A stretch of DNA of 64,000 nucleotides from Rhodobiaceae bacterium. Its GTDB lineage: Bacteria > Pseudomonadota > Alphaproteobacteria > Rhizobiales > Tepidamorphaceae. The translations under genes were made by a program, and so were the position numbers. The first letter of the stretch is position 1, and each line of letters begins with the position of its first letter. The notes beneath the pieces were generated by a model. It ran no database searches and was not told the DNA's origin. It saw only the letters and a list, made by a program, of their open reading frames with translations. Below are positions 8,542 to 17,353 of this stretch, one piece after another. Location of the stretch: positions 1 to 64,000 of the forward strand of contig JACKJK010000012.1 of assembly GCA_020637985.1 (NCBI GenBank). The letters run 5' to 3'.

Positions 8542-9168
8542 ATGCAGCCTGGCCCCCATATTCTACCTTTCCTGACCGCCAGACGGTTGCTCGGCGCTTT
8601 GGCGGCGGTTCTCCTGGTGGCTGTTTCTGGCATTCTTGCAAGCCGCTTTTATTCCGGTTCCGACGGCAGCCCGGGCGCGACCGGCTCGCTTGCCTCCCAG
8701 CCGCTCCCCTTGCTGCCGCGCGGCCCCAGCGGCCTTCCGCTGCCACGCTACGTCAGCCTGAAGAGCAGCCGCGTCAACGTGCGCATCGGCCCCAGCCAGG
8801 ACCACGATGTCGCCTGGGTATTCAACACCGCCGGCCTGCCGGTGGAAATCGTTGCCGAGTTCGAGAACTGGCGGCGCATCCGCGACAGCGAAGGCGCCGA
8901 GGGATGGGTCTACCATTCGCTGCTTTCCGGCAAGCGTATGGCGCTCGTTGCGCCATGGAAGGCCGGTGCCGGTCGCGAATCGCAGCCGCAGTTACTCCAT
9001 CACCGGGCGAGCGAGGCCTCGTCGGCTACGGCAATGCTAGAAGCCGGCGCGCTGGTGCGGGTCGACAAGTGCAACGCCGAATGGTGCGAGATCACGGCAG
9101 GCGGCAGGGACGGTTTCGTGCGCCAGGAACTTCTCTGGGGCGTCTATCCCGGCGAGGTCGTAGACTAG
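8542..9168 (+). CDS. SH3-domain envelope protein
   Basis: Protein of 208 aa with one N-terminal membrane segment (about residues 15-35, LLGALAAVLLVAVSGILAS) and bacterial SH3 modules. Seen: VNVRIGPSQDHDVAWVF and EGWVYHSLLSGKR in the first module, and a second, weaker copy with ALVRVDKCNAEWCEITAGG and GFVRQELLWGVYPGE. Such modules bind peptidoglycan or cell-wall peptides, so the protein is probably anchored in the inner membrane and faces the periplasm. The ATG at 8542 places the membrane segment correctly. Substrate unknown. Confidence 0.82.
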   Translation: MQPGPHILPFLTARRLLGALAAVLLVAVSGILASRFYSGSDGSPGATGSLASQPLPLLPRGPSGLPLPRYVSLKSSRVNVRIGPSQDHDVAWVFNTAGLPVEIVAEFENWRRIRDSEGAEGWVYHSLLSGKRMALVAPWKAGAGRESQPQLLHHRASEASSATAMLEAGALVRVDKCNAEWCEITAGGRDGFVRQELLWGVYPGEVVD

Positions 9169-9204
9169 TCGGGGCGGCGCCGCGCCAGCATGGCCGCGGC
9201 CGGA

Positions 9205-9768
9205 TCAGTCCTTGCGCGGCGCGACCGGTCGCAGGCGCACCACCACATCGATATGGGTCACCTCGTGGCCGTGCGGAATCTCCGGCAGCCCCGTGACATG
9301 GATCGACGAACCCGCGATATCGATCAGTTGCCCATCGCCTTCCAGGAAGAAGTGATGATGGTCGCTGGTGTTGGTGTCGAAATAGCTTTTCGAGCCTTCC
9401 ACCGCGACTTCGCGCAGCAGGCCCGCCCCTACGAACTGGTGCAGCGTGTTGTAGACAGTTGCCAGCGAGACGCCGACGCCGGCCTGGCGCGCCTGTTCGT
9501 GCAGCCATTCCGCGGTCACGTGGCGGTCGACACCGTCGAACATCAGCGCTCCCAGGCTCAGCCGCTGGCGCGTCGGGCGCAATCCCGACCCGCGCAGCAG
9601 GCCGGCCACGCTCGCCTCGCAGTCGCATGCCCCGTCGCGGCAGGCGGAACTGCGGCAATTGGCGATCGCCCGCGCCCGCGCGATACCGCCTTGGCTGACA
9701 TCACCCGCCGCGCCTTCGGCATCACCGTGCGCCGCCGCAACAGTCTTATCGCGAACCGTCTCGTCCAT
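9205..9768 (-). CDS. irr: Irr, iron response regulator (Fur family)
   Basis: Fur-family regulator (187 aa from this start) of the Irr type, which controls heme and iron genes in Rhizobiales according to heme supply. Seen: LRPTRQRLSL, VSLATVYNTLHQFVGAGLLREV (helix-turn-helix), and the histidine-rich DHHHFFLEGDG that marks Irr. The N-terminal tail is long and carries four cysteines (C38, C43, C48, C50; CX4CX4CXC); no Cys-Pro heme motif is present. The start is uncertain: ATG 9768, ATG 9783 and TTG 9816 are all in frame and none has a well-spaced SD. irr beside fabA is conserved in the order. Confidence 0.92.
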   Translation of the reverse strand: MDETVRDKTVAAAHGDAEGAAGDVSQGGIARARAIANCRSSACRDGACDCEASVAGLLRGSGLRPTRQRLSLGALMFDGVDRHVTAEWLHEQARQAGVGVSLATVYNTLHQFVGAGLLREVAVEGSKSYFDTNTSDHHHFFLEGDGQLIDIAGSSIHVTGLPEIPHGHEVTHIDVVVRLRPVAPRKD

Positions 9769-10088
9769 GGCCCGATACTTCATTCCTCGTCGATGACCGG
9801 CACACTCAACTGGCAAGCAGAGCGGCCGATTTCCCGTCCATCGCCCCGCTTGACCTCAAAGTAGGATATTTTCCTCGCCCGGCAATGGCAATCGCCTGCC
9901 GGAAGTCACGGTTTACGCCGGTTTGCATGGCTATTGGGACGCTGGAATCGGCGTTTCGCAATCCCGGCCGCTTTTTCTGCCGGTTGCCTTCCGGCGCTTG
10001 AAACCTTGTGTTACCAAGCCTTCAAGAAACGCCGCTGCGGACTGGGTCCGCGGCGGGAAAACCAGGGCATTGCGCGGAAGCGGAGCGG
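9769..10088. other. Divergent irr-fabA intergenic region
   Basis: About 320 bases between two divergently read genes must hold both promoters. I see no clear ICE-type Irr box (TTTAGAA/TTCTAAA). The fabA-proximal part contains a 30-bp dyad, listed separately. Confidence 0.5.
9997..10026. promoter_or_regulatory. 30-bp dyad upstream of fabA
   Basis: CTTGAAACCTTG and CAAGCCTTCAAG are 12-nt arms, complementary at 10 positions, around a 6-nt spacer. The element ends 62 bp before the fabA start and contains TTGAAA, usable as a -35 box. No T run follows, so an operator fits better than a terminator. The binding protein is unknown. Confidence 0.45.
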
Positions 10089-10604
10089 ATGAGCGATCGG
10101 CAGACAAGCTTTGAATACGAAGATCTCCTGAAGTGCGGCCGTGGCGAATTGTTCGGGCCGGGCAACGCCCAGTTGCCATTGCCGCCGATGCTGATGTTCG
10201 ACCGCATTACGCAGGTCGTCGAGGATGGTGGCGAACACGGCAAGGGCATGATCCGCGCCGAGTTCGACATCAAGCCGGATCTCTGGTTCTTTCCCTGCCA
10301 CTTCCAGGGAAATCCCGTCATGCCCGGCTGCCTCGGCCTCGATGCGCTGTGGCAGCTGACCGGCTTCTTTCTCGGCTGGCTCGGGCTTCCCGGCCGTGGC
10401 ATGGCGCTGTCGACGGGCGAGGTGAAGTTCCGCGGCATGGTGACGCCGAGTGTCAAGCTGGTCGAATACGGCGTCGATTTCAAACGCATCATGAAGGGCC
10501 GGCTCGTGCTCGGCATCGCCGACGGCTGGCTGAAAGCGGACGGCGAGGCCATATATTCGGCAACCGACCTGCGCGTCGGTCTTTCGAAGCAGGGCGCGGC
10601 CTGA
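10089..10604 (+). CDS. fabA: FabA, 3-hydroxydecanoyl-ACP dehydratase/isomerase
   Basis: Dehydratase of type II fatty acid synthesis (171 aa) that also isomerises trans-2- to cis-3-decenoyl-ACP, the branch point for unsaturated fatty acids. Seen: the active-site histidine H71 in PCHFQGNPVMPG and aspartate D85 in LGLDALWQL, matching H70 and D84 of the E. coli enzyme; length agrees with the family. ATG 10089 follows GGAAGCGGAGCGG. First gene of fabA-fabB-fabI, which together make and elongate unsaturated chains. Confidence 0.96.
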   Translation: MSDRQTSFEYEDLLKCGRGELFGPGNAQLPLPPMLMFDRITQVVEDGGEHGKGMIRAEFDIKPDLWFFPCHFQGNPVMPGCLGLDALWQLTGFFLGWLGLPGRGMALSTGEVKFRGMVTPSVKLVEYGVDFKRIMKGRLVLGIADGWLKADGEAIYSATDLRVGLSKQGAA

Positions 10605-10653
10605 ATTCCAGCCGTATACGTGCCGGGCGGCCATCGCCCCGAGGGAGGCGCAC

Positions 10654-11874
10654 ATGAGACGAGTCGTCGTAACCGGGATCGGGATCGTGTCCTCGATCGG
10701 AAACGACAAGGACGAGGTGACCGCGTCGCTCAGGGACGCCCGTTCGGGTATTTCCTTTTCGCAGTCCTTCGCCGATCACGGCTTCCGCTGCCAGGTCTGG
10801 GGCGCCCCGTCGCTCGATCCCACCGAACTGGTCGATCGTCGCGCCATGCGCTTCCTGTCCAAGGGCGGCGCCTGGAACCATGTGGCGATGGAACAGGCGA
10901 TCGCCGATTCCGGCCTCGAGGAGGCCGAGGTCCAGCACGAGCGCACCGGCATCGTCATGGGCTCGGGCGGCCCTTCGACGCGCACCATCGTCGAGGCCGC
11001 CGACATCACCCGCGAGAAGGGTTCGCCCAAGCGCATCGGCCCCTTCGCCGTGCCCAAGGCCATGTCCTCGACTGCGTCCGCGACGCTTGCCACCTGGTTC
11101 AAGATTCACGGCGTCAACTATTCCATCTCGTCGGCCTGCTCAACATCTGCGCACTGCGTTGGCAACGCCTATGAACTGATCCAGTGGGGCAAGCAGGACG
11201 TTGTCTTCGCCGGCGGCCACGAGGACCTCGACTGGACGATGTCGAACCTGTTCGACGCCATGGGCGCCATGTCGTCGAAACACAACGAGACGCCGGACAC
11301 CGCCTCGCGTGCCTATGACGTTTCCCGCGACGGCTTCGTCATCGCCGGTGGCGCGGGCGTCCTGGTGCTCGAGGAACTCGAACACGCCAAGGCGCGCGGC
11401 GCCAAGATCTACGCCGAGGTCGTCGGCTACGGTGCCACGTCCGATGGCTACGACATGGTCGCCCCCTCCGGCGAAGGCGCCATGCGCTGCATGCGCCAGG
11501 CCATGTCCACCGTCTCCGGCAAGGCCGACTACATCAACACCCACGGCACCTCGACGCCGGTCGGCGACACCCAGGAGATCAAGGCCATCCGCGAGGTCTT
11601 CGGCGACGACATTCCGCACATCGCCTCGACCAAGTCGCTCACCGGTCACTCGCTTGGCGCCGCCGGCGCCCAGGAGGCGATCTATTCGCTGCTGATGATG
11701 CAGGCCGGCTTCATTGGCGAGAGCGCGCACATCACCGAGATCGATCCGGAATTCGCCGACATGCCGATCGTGCGCGCCCGCATCGACAACGCGAAGATCG
11801 ACACTGTCCTGTCCAACAGCTTCGGGTTCGGCGGAACCAACGCGACGCTCGTCTTCAGCCGTTATGCCGGCTGA
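10654..11874 (+). CDS. fabB: FabB, beta-ketoacyl-ACP synthase I
   Basis: Condensing enzyme (406 aa) that extends acyl-ACP with malonyl-ACP and is needed for the cis-unsaturated intermediates made by FabA. Seen: the nucleophile C162 in SISSACSTSAH, and the two catalytic histidines in THGTSTPVGD and SLTGHSLGAAG, plus the C-terminal glycine-rich SFGFGGTNA. The Cys-His-His triad and the pairing with fabA indicate FabB rather than FabF. GGGAGG lies 6-7 bp before ATG 10654; fabA ends 49 bp upstream, so the genes form an operon. Confidence 0.96.
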   Translation: MRRVVVTGIGIVSSIGNDKDEVTASLRDARSGISFSQSFADHGFRCQVWGAPSLDPTELVDRRAMRFLSKGGAWNHVAMEQAIADSGLEEAEVQHERTGIVMGSGGPSTRTIVEAADITREKGSPKRIGPFAVPKAMSSTASATLATWFKIHGVNYSISSACSTSAHCVGNAYELIQWGKQDVVFAGGHEDLDWTMSNLFDAMGAMSSKHNETPDTASRAYDVSRDGFVIAGGAGVLVLEELEHAKARGAKIYAEVVGYGATSDGYDMVAPSGEGAMRCMRQAMSTVSGKADYINTHGTSTPVGDTQEIKAIREVFGDDIPHIASTKSLTGHSLGAAGAQEAIYSLLMMQAGFIGESAHITEIDPEFADMPIVRARIDNAKIDTVLSNSFGFGGTNATLVFSRYAG

Positions 11875-11931
11875 CAGGCGCGCGGATGGCCGTCACCTGA
11901 GAAGAATTCAAACCGGGGGCAATCGAGGAAC

Positions 11932-12729
11932 ATGAGCCAACCACTGATGCAGGGCCGCAGGGGCCTGGTCATGGGCGTTGCCAACGACCATTCGATTGCC
12001 TGGGGCATCGCCAAGGCGCTGGCAGACCAGGGCGCGGAGCTGGCATTCACCTACCAGGGCGATGCCATCGGCAAGCGCGTCATGCCGTTGGCCGAAAGCG
12101 TCGGTTCCGATTTCACCATTCCCTGCGACGTCGTCGATACCGTGTCCGTGGACAGGACGTTCGCCGCCATCAAGGAGCGCTGGGGCGGCCTCGATTTTCT
12201 CGTCCACGCCATCGCCTATTCCGACAAGAACGAGCTGCGCGGCAAGTATGCCGACACCACGCGCGAGAACTTCATCAACACGATGGTCATCTCGTGCTTC
12301 TCGTTCACCGAAGTCGCCCGCCATGCCGCGGCCCTGATGAACGAGGGCGGCTCGATGTTGACGCTGACCTTCTCCGGCTCGACCCACGTGATGCCGAACT
12401 ACAACGTCATGGGCGTCGCCAAGGCGGGCCTGGAGGCGGGCGTCCGCTATCTCGCGTCCGATTTCGGGCCCGACGGCATTCGCGTCAACGCCATCTCGGC
12501 GGGGCCGGTGCGCACGCTTGCCGGCGCCGGCATCACCGACGCCCGCTTCATGTACAACTACCAGCGCGACCATGCTCCCCTGCGCCGCTCGATCACCATC
12601 GAGGATGTCGGAGGCGCCGCGCTCTACCTGCTATCGGATCTGTCCAGCGGCGTGACCGGGGAAATCCACTTCGTGGACGCCGGCTACAACACGATCTCGA
12701 TGCCCCGCCCGGAAGACCTGCGCGGCTGA
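11932..12729 (+). CDS. fabI: FabI, enoyl-ACP reductase (NADH)
   Basis: Reductase of fatty acid elongation (265 aa) that reduces trans-2-enoyl-ACP. Seen: GVANDHSIAWGIAKAL, the FabI nucleotide-binding signature replacing the usual TGxxxGxG of short-chain dehydrogenases, the catalytic Tyr-x6-Lys in YNVMGVAK, and SAGPVRTLA. Enzymes of this type are the triclosan target. Third gene of the fab cluster, 57 bp after fabB. The ATG at 11932 has GAGGA unusually close, so the exact start is slightly uncertain. The next gene is convergent. Confidence 0.94.
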   Translation: MSQPLMQGRRGLVMGVANDHSIAWGIAKALADQGAELAFTYQGDAIGKRVMPLAESVGSDFTIPCDVVDTVSVDRTFAAIKERWGGLDFLVHAIAYSDKNELRGKYADTTRENFINTMVISCFSFTEVARHAAALMNEGGSMLTLTFSGSTHVMPNYNVMGVAKAGLEAGVRYLASDFGPDGIRVNAISAGPVRTLAGAGITDARFMYNYQRDHAPLRRSITIEDVGGAALYLLSDLSSGVTGEIHFVDAGYNTISMPRPEDLRG

Positions 12730-12828
12730 TTGCGCGTGCCGGCAGCCATGGTATTCGGCTGAGCAATGCTTCCGTCCGACGCGGTAGTCGAGGGCAATGC
12801 CTGGGCGCTAAACCCGGGCCTCGCCCGG

Positions 12829-15243
12829 CTACCCGCGCAGCGTTCCCCCGGTTGCCTTGGTGACCTGCGCCACGATCCGCTCGCCGACCGCCTCGATTTC
12901 CTTTTCCGTCAGCGTCTTCTCGCGTGGCTGCAGCGTCACCTCGATGGCGATCGACTTGGCCCCCTTGAGTGCCTCGCCCTCGAACACGTCGAAGATGCGC
13001 ACGTCGCTGACCAGCGCCTTTTCGGCGCCCTTCGCTGCGCGCAGCAGCGCCTGTGCCTCGACCGAGGCGTCGACCAGGAAAGCGAAGTCGCGCCGCACGG
13101 CCATCAGCTCGGGCAGGTCGACCGCCGGCTTGGCGCGCGTCGCCCTGGCTTTCGGCGCCGGCAGGGCGTCCAGGAAGACCTCGCAGGCGACGATCGGCCC
13201 GTCCGCATCCATCGCGTCGAGAACGCCGGGATGCAGTTCGCCGAAATGGGCGAGGATCATCTTCGGCCCCAGCTGCAGCGTGCCGGAGCGGCCGGGATGA
13301 TACCAGGCCGGCGCGCTGCGGCTGACCTGCAGGTTGTCCACCGGTGCACCGAGCGCGGTTAGCACCGCGATCGCATCGGCCTTGGCGTCGAAGGCGTCGG
13401 GCGTGCGCGCCGCGCCGCTCCAGTGCCGGCCGGTGCGCTCGATGCCCGACAGTCCGCGCCGCAGCGCCGTCGCCATCTCGACCTGGTCTTCCGGTTCGTC
13501 GCCATGATAGGTGGCGCCGATCTCGAACAGCGCCACATCGTTCATGCCCCGGTTGACGTTGCCCTGCGCCGCGGCGATCAGCCCTGGCAGCAGGCTCGGG
13601 CGCATGTCGGTCAGGTCCGAGGAGATCGGGTTCGACAGCCTGACGTTCGCCCCGCCGCCGCCGAAGCGCGTCGCGTCCTCGTCGGAAATGAAGGACCAGG
13701 TCACCGCCTCGACAAGGCCGCGCGCGGCCAGCGTGCGCCGGGCATTGTGGGCGCGCGTCTGCGCCAGCGTCAGCACCGCCTGCGGCACCCCGTCGGGCAT
13801 CGCGATCGGCACGGTCGGTACTCGGTCGACGCCGACGATGCGGGTAACCTCTTCCACCAGGTCGGCGCTCTCGTGCACGTCCGGCCGCCAGCTCGGTACC
13901 GCCACCTTGAGGGTGTCCTCCGGCCCCGAGATCAGGAAGCCGAGATCGCGCAGGATCGCCTTGATCTCGACCGGGTGCAGGTCGAGCCCGGTCAGCCGCT
14001 TCACCTGGGTGATGTCGAAATCGATCACCCTGTCGGCGTCGGGAACCTCGCCCGCCATTGCTAGCCGGCTCGCCGTGCCGCCGCAAAAGTCGATCACCAT
14101 CTGGGCGGCCAGCCTGACGCCCGGCACGACGCTCTCGGGATCGACGCCGCGCTCGAAGCGGTAGCGCGCGTCCGACTGCAGGTCGACGGCGCGGCCGGTG
14201 CGCGCGGTGACCTTCGGGTCGAACAGCGCTGATTCGATCAGCACGTTGACGGTGTCTTCCGTCGAGCCGGAGTTCTCGCCGCCCATGATGCCGCCGAGGC
14301 CGAGCACGCTGGCATCGTCGGCGATGACGCACATGCTCTCGTCGACACGGTAGGTCTTGCCGTCGAGCGCTTCGAAGCTCTCGCCGGTCTTGCCCATGCG
14401 CGCGCGGATGCTGCCGGTGAGCTTGTCGGCGTCGTAGACGTGCAGAGGCCGGCCACGGTCGTAGGAAAGGTAGTTGGTGATGTCGACCAGCGCGTTGATG
14501 GGGCGAAGACCGATCGCCTTAAGCCGCCGCTGCACCCACGCCGGGCTCGGCCCGTTCTTCACGCCCTTCACGTAGATGCCGGCGAACACCGGGCAGACGT
14601 GGGTGGTGCAGGCATCGAAGGTCAGCTCGATCTTGACCGGGCTGTCGAAAGAGCCGTCGACCTGCGGCGCCTCGGCAGGCTTCAGCTTGCCCATGCCGGC
14701 GGCGGCAAGGTCGCGCGCGATGCCGCGCACGCCGAGGCAGTCGCCGCGGTTGGGCGTGATGCCGACCTCGATGACCGGGTCGTCCAGCCCGAGGACCTCG
14801 GCGAAGGGGATGCCGATCGTCGTCTCACCGGGCAGGTCGATGATGCCCTCGTGGTCGTCCGACAGGCCCATCTCGCGTTCCGACACCAGCATGCCGTTCG
14901 ATTCGACGCCGCGGATGACGCCAGGTTTCAGGTCCATGCCGGTGCCGGGAATGTGCGTGCCCGTCGGCGCGAACACGCCGACCATGCCGGTGCGTGCGTT
15001 CGGCGCGCCACACACCACCTGATGCTGCGTATTGCCGTCATCGACGATGCACACCCGCAGCCGGTCGGCGTTTGGGTGCTGCTCGGCCTTGACGACGCGC
15101 GCGGTTTTGAACGGCGCGAACGTCTCCGCCGGGTTGTCGATTCCTTCCACCTCCAGCCCGATCAGCGACAGCTTGTCGGCGATTGCCTCCAGGCTCTCGT
15201 CGGTCTCCAGGTGGTCTTTCAGCCAGTTGAGCGTGAATTTCAT
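12829..15243 (-). CDS. pheT: PheT, phenylalanyl-tRNA synthetase beta subunit
   Basis: Beta chain (804 aa) of the alpha2-beta2 enzyme that charges tRNA-Phe. Domains in order: B1 start FTLNWLKDHLETDESL, a tRNA-binding OB fold (about 40-150), the B3/B4 editing region that removes Tyr-tRNA-Phe (about 210-390), B5 DNA-binding-like segment (about 400-475), the catalytic-like core, and the C-terminal anticodon-binding ferredoxin fold ending in VTKATGGTLRG. Length matches the family. It starts 18 bp after the pheS stop on the same strand. Confidence 0.97.
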   Translation of the reverse strand: MKFTLNWLKDHLETDESLEAIADKLSLIGLEVEGIDNPAETFAPFKTARVVKAEQHPNADRLRVCIVDDGNTQHQVVCGAPNARTGMVGVFAPTGTHIPGTGMDLKPGVIRGVESNGMLVSEREMGLSDDHEGIIDLPGETTIGIPFAEVLGLDDPVIEVGITPNRGDCLGVRGIARDLAAAGMGKLKPAEAPQVDGSFDSPVKIELTFDACTTHVCPVFAGIYVKGVKNGPSPAWVQRRLKAIGLRPINALVDITNYLSYDRGRPLHVYDADKLTGSIRARMGKTGESFEALDGKTYRVDESMCVIADDASVLGLGGIMGGENSGSTEDTVNVLIESALFDPKVTARTGRAVDLQSDARYRFERGVDPESVVPGVRLAAQMVIDFCGGTASRLAMAGEVPDADRVIDFDITQVKRLTGLDLHPVEIKAILRDLGFLISGPEDTLKVAVPSWRPDVHESADLVEEVTRIVGVDRVPTVPIAMPDGVPQAVLTLAQTRAHNARRTLAARGLVEAVTWSFISDEDATRFGGGGANVRLSNPISSDLTDMRPSLLPGLIAAAQGNVNRGMNDVALFEIGATYHGDEPEDQVEMATALRRGLSGIERTGRHWSGAARTPDAFDAKADAIAVLTALGAPVDNLQVSRSAPAWYHPGRSGTLQLGPKMILAHFGELHPGVLDAMDADGPIVACEVFLDALPAPKARATRAKPAVDLPELMAVRRDFAFLVDASVEAQALLRAAKGAEKALVSDVRIFDVFEGEALKGAKSIAIEVTLQPREKTLTEKEIEAVGERIVAQVTKATGGTLRG

Positions 15244-15261
15244 CGGTTCTGTCCCGCCGGG

Positions 15262-16356
15262 TTACCGGCTGAGCCCCCCTGCAAGGCTTGGCATGTCGAG
15301 CGCGGCGAAGCCGTAGTGCCTCAGCCAGCGCAGGTCGGAGGCGAAGAAGGTGCGCAAGTCCGGAATGCCGTATTTCAGCATGGCGATGCGGTCGATCCCC
15401 ATGCCCCAGGCGAATCCCTGGTACTCGGCCGGGTCGAGCCCGACGTTGCGCAGCACATTGGGGTGCACCATCCCGCAGCCAAGGATTTCCAGCCAGCCGT
15501 CGCCCTCGCCGATCTTCAGTTCGTTGCCGACGCGCGTGCAGCCGACATCGACCTCCATCGACGGCTCGGTGAACGGGAAGTGGCTGGCGCGGAAGCGCAT
15601 CTTGACGTTGGGCACCTCGAAGAACGCCTTCAGGAATTCTTCCAGCACCCATTTCAGGTTGCCGAGGTTGGCCTGCTTGTCGATCACCAGGCCCTCGACC
15701 TGGTGGAACATCGGCGTGTGCGTCTGGTCGTAGTCGCAGCGGAAGACGCGGCCCGGCGCGATGATGCGGATCGGCGGCTTGGCGCCCAGCATGGTGCGGA
15801 TCTGCACCGGGCTGGTGTGGGTGCGCAACAGGCGGCGCGTGCCGTCGGCGCGCTCGGGGAAATAGAAGGTATCCATTTCCTGCCGGGCGGGGTGATCCTC
15901 GGGGATGTTCAGCGCGGTGAAATTGTAGTTGTCGTTCTCGATGTGCGGGCCTTCGGCGATGGAGAAGCCCATGTCGGCGAAGATGGCGAGCAACTCGTCG
16001 GCGACCTGGCTGACCGGATGCACGCGCCCAAGGCCGATCGCCGGGTCGCGCACCGGCAGCGTCACGTCGACGGTTTCGGTGGCAAGCCGCGCGTCCAGCG
16101 CCTTGGCCTTGAGGATGTCGCGCCGCGCGCCGAGCGCATCGGTGACGCGCGTCTTCAGGCCGTTGATGAGCGGGCCGAATTCCTGCCGCTGTTCGGGGCT
16201 CATGCCGCCGAGCGCGCGCAGCAGCTCGCTGATGCTGCCCTTCTTGCCGAGCGCGCCAACGCGCACCGCCTCCAGCGCGGCCTCGTCGCCGGCTTCGGTG
16301 ATGGCTGCGCCGAGCGTGCTTTCCAGCTGTTCGATGTTGGCCGCGATGGAGGCCAT
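15262..16356 (-). CDS. pheS: PheS, phenylalanyl-tRNA synthetase alpha subunit
   Basis: Catalytic subunit (364 aa). Seen: an N-terminal coiled-coil (residues 1-90) that grips tRNA-Phe, motif 2 region PGRVFRCDYDQTHTPMFHQ and class II motif 3 GFAWGMGIDRIAML. The residue after GFA is W, as usual for the phenylalanine pocket area. It lies between rplT and pheT on the minus strand; about 220 bp separates it from rplT, and this gap holds a RIME-like palindrome. infC-rpmI-rplT-pheS-pheT is a classic bacterial order. Confidence 0.97.
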   Translation of the reverse strand: MASIAANIEQLESTLGAAITEAGDEAALEAVRVGALGKKGSISELLRALGGMSPEQRQEFGPLINGLKTRVTDALGARRDILKAKALDARLATETVDVTLPVRDPAIGLGRVHPVSQVADELLAIFADMGFSIAEGPHIENDNYNFTALNIPEDHPARQEMDTFYFPERADGTRRLLRTHTSPVQIRTMLGAKPPIRIIAPGRVFRCDYDQTHTPMFHQVEGLVIDKQANLGNLKWVLEEFLKAFFEVPNVKMRFRASHFPFTEPSMEVDVGCTRVGNELKIGEGDGWLEILGCGMVHPNVLRNVGLDPAEYQGFAWGMGIDRIAMLKYGIPDLRTFFASDLRWLRHYGFAALDMPSLAGGLSR

Positions 16357-16378
16357 CGTGTCGTCTCCGTTGCTTCGC

Positions 16379-16422
16379 GCATGAACCCGAAAAGTTGCGA
16401 GACTTTTCAGGCGAGGTCATGC
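16379..16422. repeat. RIME-like palindromic repeat, copy 2
   Basis: Palindrome GCATGAACCCGAAAAG...TCATGC with core CCGAAAAGTTGCGAGACTTTTC. Located in the rplT-pheS gap. It shares the core with copies 3, 4 and 5 and may form a hairpin in the rplT-pheS transcript. Confidence 0.7.
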
Positions 16423-16576
16423 GGCAGACAGGAACGCGAAGCGGAAATCACCGCTTCTTGCAACGGGTCCGGAAGGAAGCAGAATCAGGACTTCAGGACC
16501 CGTGTGCGTGTCGGCGCCGTGCCGGCTGCATCGCAGCGGCACGGCCGATTCGCGTGGCCCAGAAAAGGCCGGCCGG

Positions 16577-16933
16577 TCAGGCGAGCGCGGACTGCGCCTT
16601 GCCGACCAGCGCCTTGAAGGCGTCCGGCTGGTGAATGGCGAGGTCCGCCAGCACCTTGCGGTCGACTTCGACACCGGCCTTTCCGAGGCCGTCGATAAAT
16701 CGACCGTAGGTCATGCCGTGTTCGCGGGTCGCGGCGTTGATGCGCTGGATCCACAGCGCGCGGAAGCTGCGCTTGCGGTTCTTGCGGTCGCGATAGGCGT
16801 ATTGCTGCGCCTTCTCCACCGCCTGCTTGGCGGTGCGGATGGTATTCTTGCGCCGGCCGTAATAGCCCTTGGCGGCCTTCAGGACTTTCTTGTGGCGGGC
16901 GTGTCCCGTAACGCCCCGTTTCACGCGTGACAT
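16577..16933 (-). CDS. rplT: Ribosomal protein bL20
   Basis: Large-subunit protein (118 aa), an early assembly factor that binds 23S rRNA and in many bacteria represses its own operon. Seen: SRVKRGVTGHARHKKVLK at the N-terminus, YYGRRKNTIRTAKQAVEKA and the C-terminal domain GRFIDGLGKAGVEVDRK. Normal length. GGAGAG lies before ATG 16933; rpmI is 36 bp upstream on the same strand. Confidence 0.98.
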   Translation of the reverse strand: MSRVKRGVTGHARHKKVLKAAKGYYGRRKNTIRTAKQAVEKAQQYAYRDRKNRKRSFRALWIQRINAATREHGMTYGRFIDGLGKAGVEVDRKVLADLAIHQPDAFKALVGKAQSALA

Positions 16934-16969
16934 GTGCGGCTCTCCGGATGTCTCAAGGTGTCAGGTGGA

Positions 16970-17167
16970 TCAGGCGTAGGGCATGAACTTGCGGACGATC
17001 TTGGCGTCCGACTCGTCCAGCACCGTCGTGCCGCGGGCACTGCGGATGAACTTCGTCGTCCGCTTGATCATGCCGTGCCGCTTGCCGGCCTGCTGCGCCT
17101 TGACCTTGCCGGTCCCGGTCAGCTTGAAGCGCTTCTTGGCGCCACTCTTGGTCTTCAACTTGGGCAT
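16970..17167 (-). CDS. rpmI: Ribosomal protein bL35
   Basis: Small basic large-subunit protein (65 aa). Seen: PKLKTKSGAKKRFKLTGTGK and GKRHGMIKRT, standard for the family, and normal length. SD AAGGAG lies before ATG 17167. Second gene of the infC-rpmI-rplT block; the 186-bp gap to infC could hold regulatory RNA but no structure was confidently seen. Confidence 0.98.
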   Translation of the reverse strand: MPKLKTKSGAKKRFKLTGTGKVKAQQAGKRHGMIKRTTKFIRSARGTTVLDESDAKIVRKFMPYA

Positions 17168-17353
17168 TTTGCTCTCCTTGAAGCGGGCGGAAGCGGCTGC
17201 AAGTGCAGCGGAAACCGCCCTGTCGTGTACATGAGCAGATCACATGGAATCCACGGCATGCCCCGCCGGGCCATGTGAGAACGGCGCGTTATAGGGAAAA
17301 CGGGTTGGCTGCGCAAGTCATTGCGCGCCGCGACCCGGTTGGCCGGTTCGATC

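Noticed and set aside
14440..16617. 725-codon plus-strand frame over pheS and pheT
   Set aside because: Antisense shadow of two conserved genes; composition is biased and no domain is visible.
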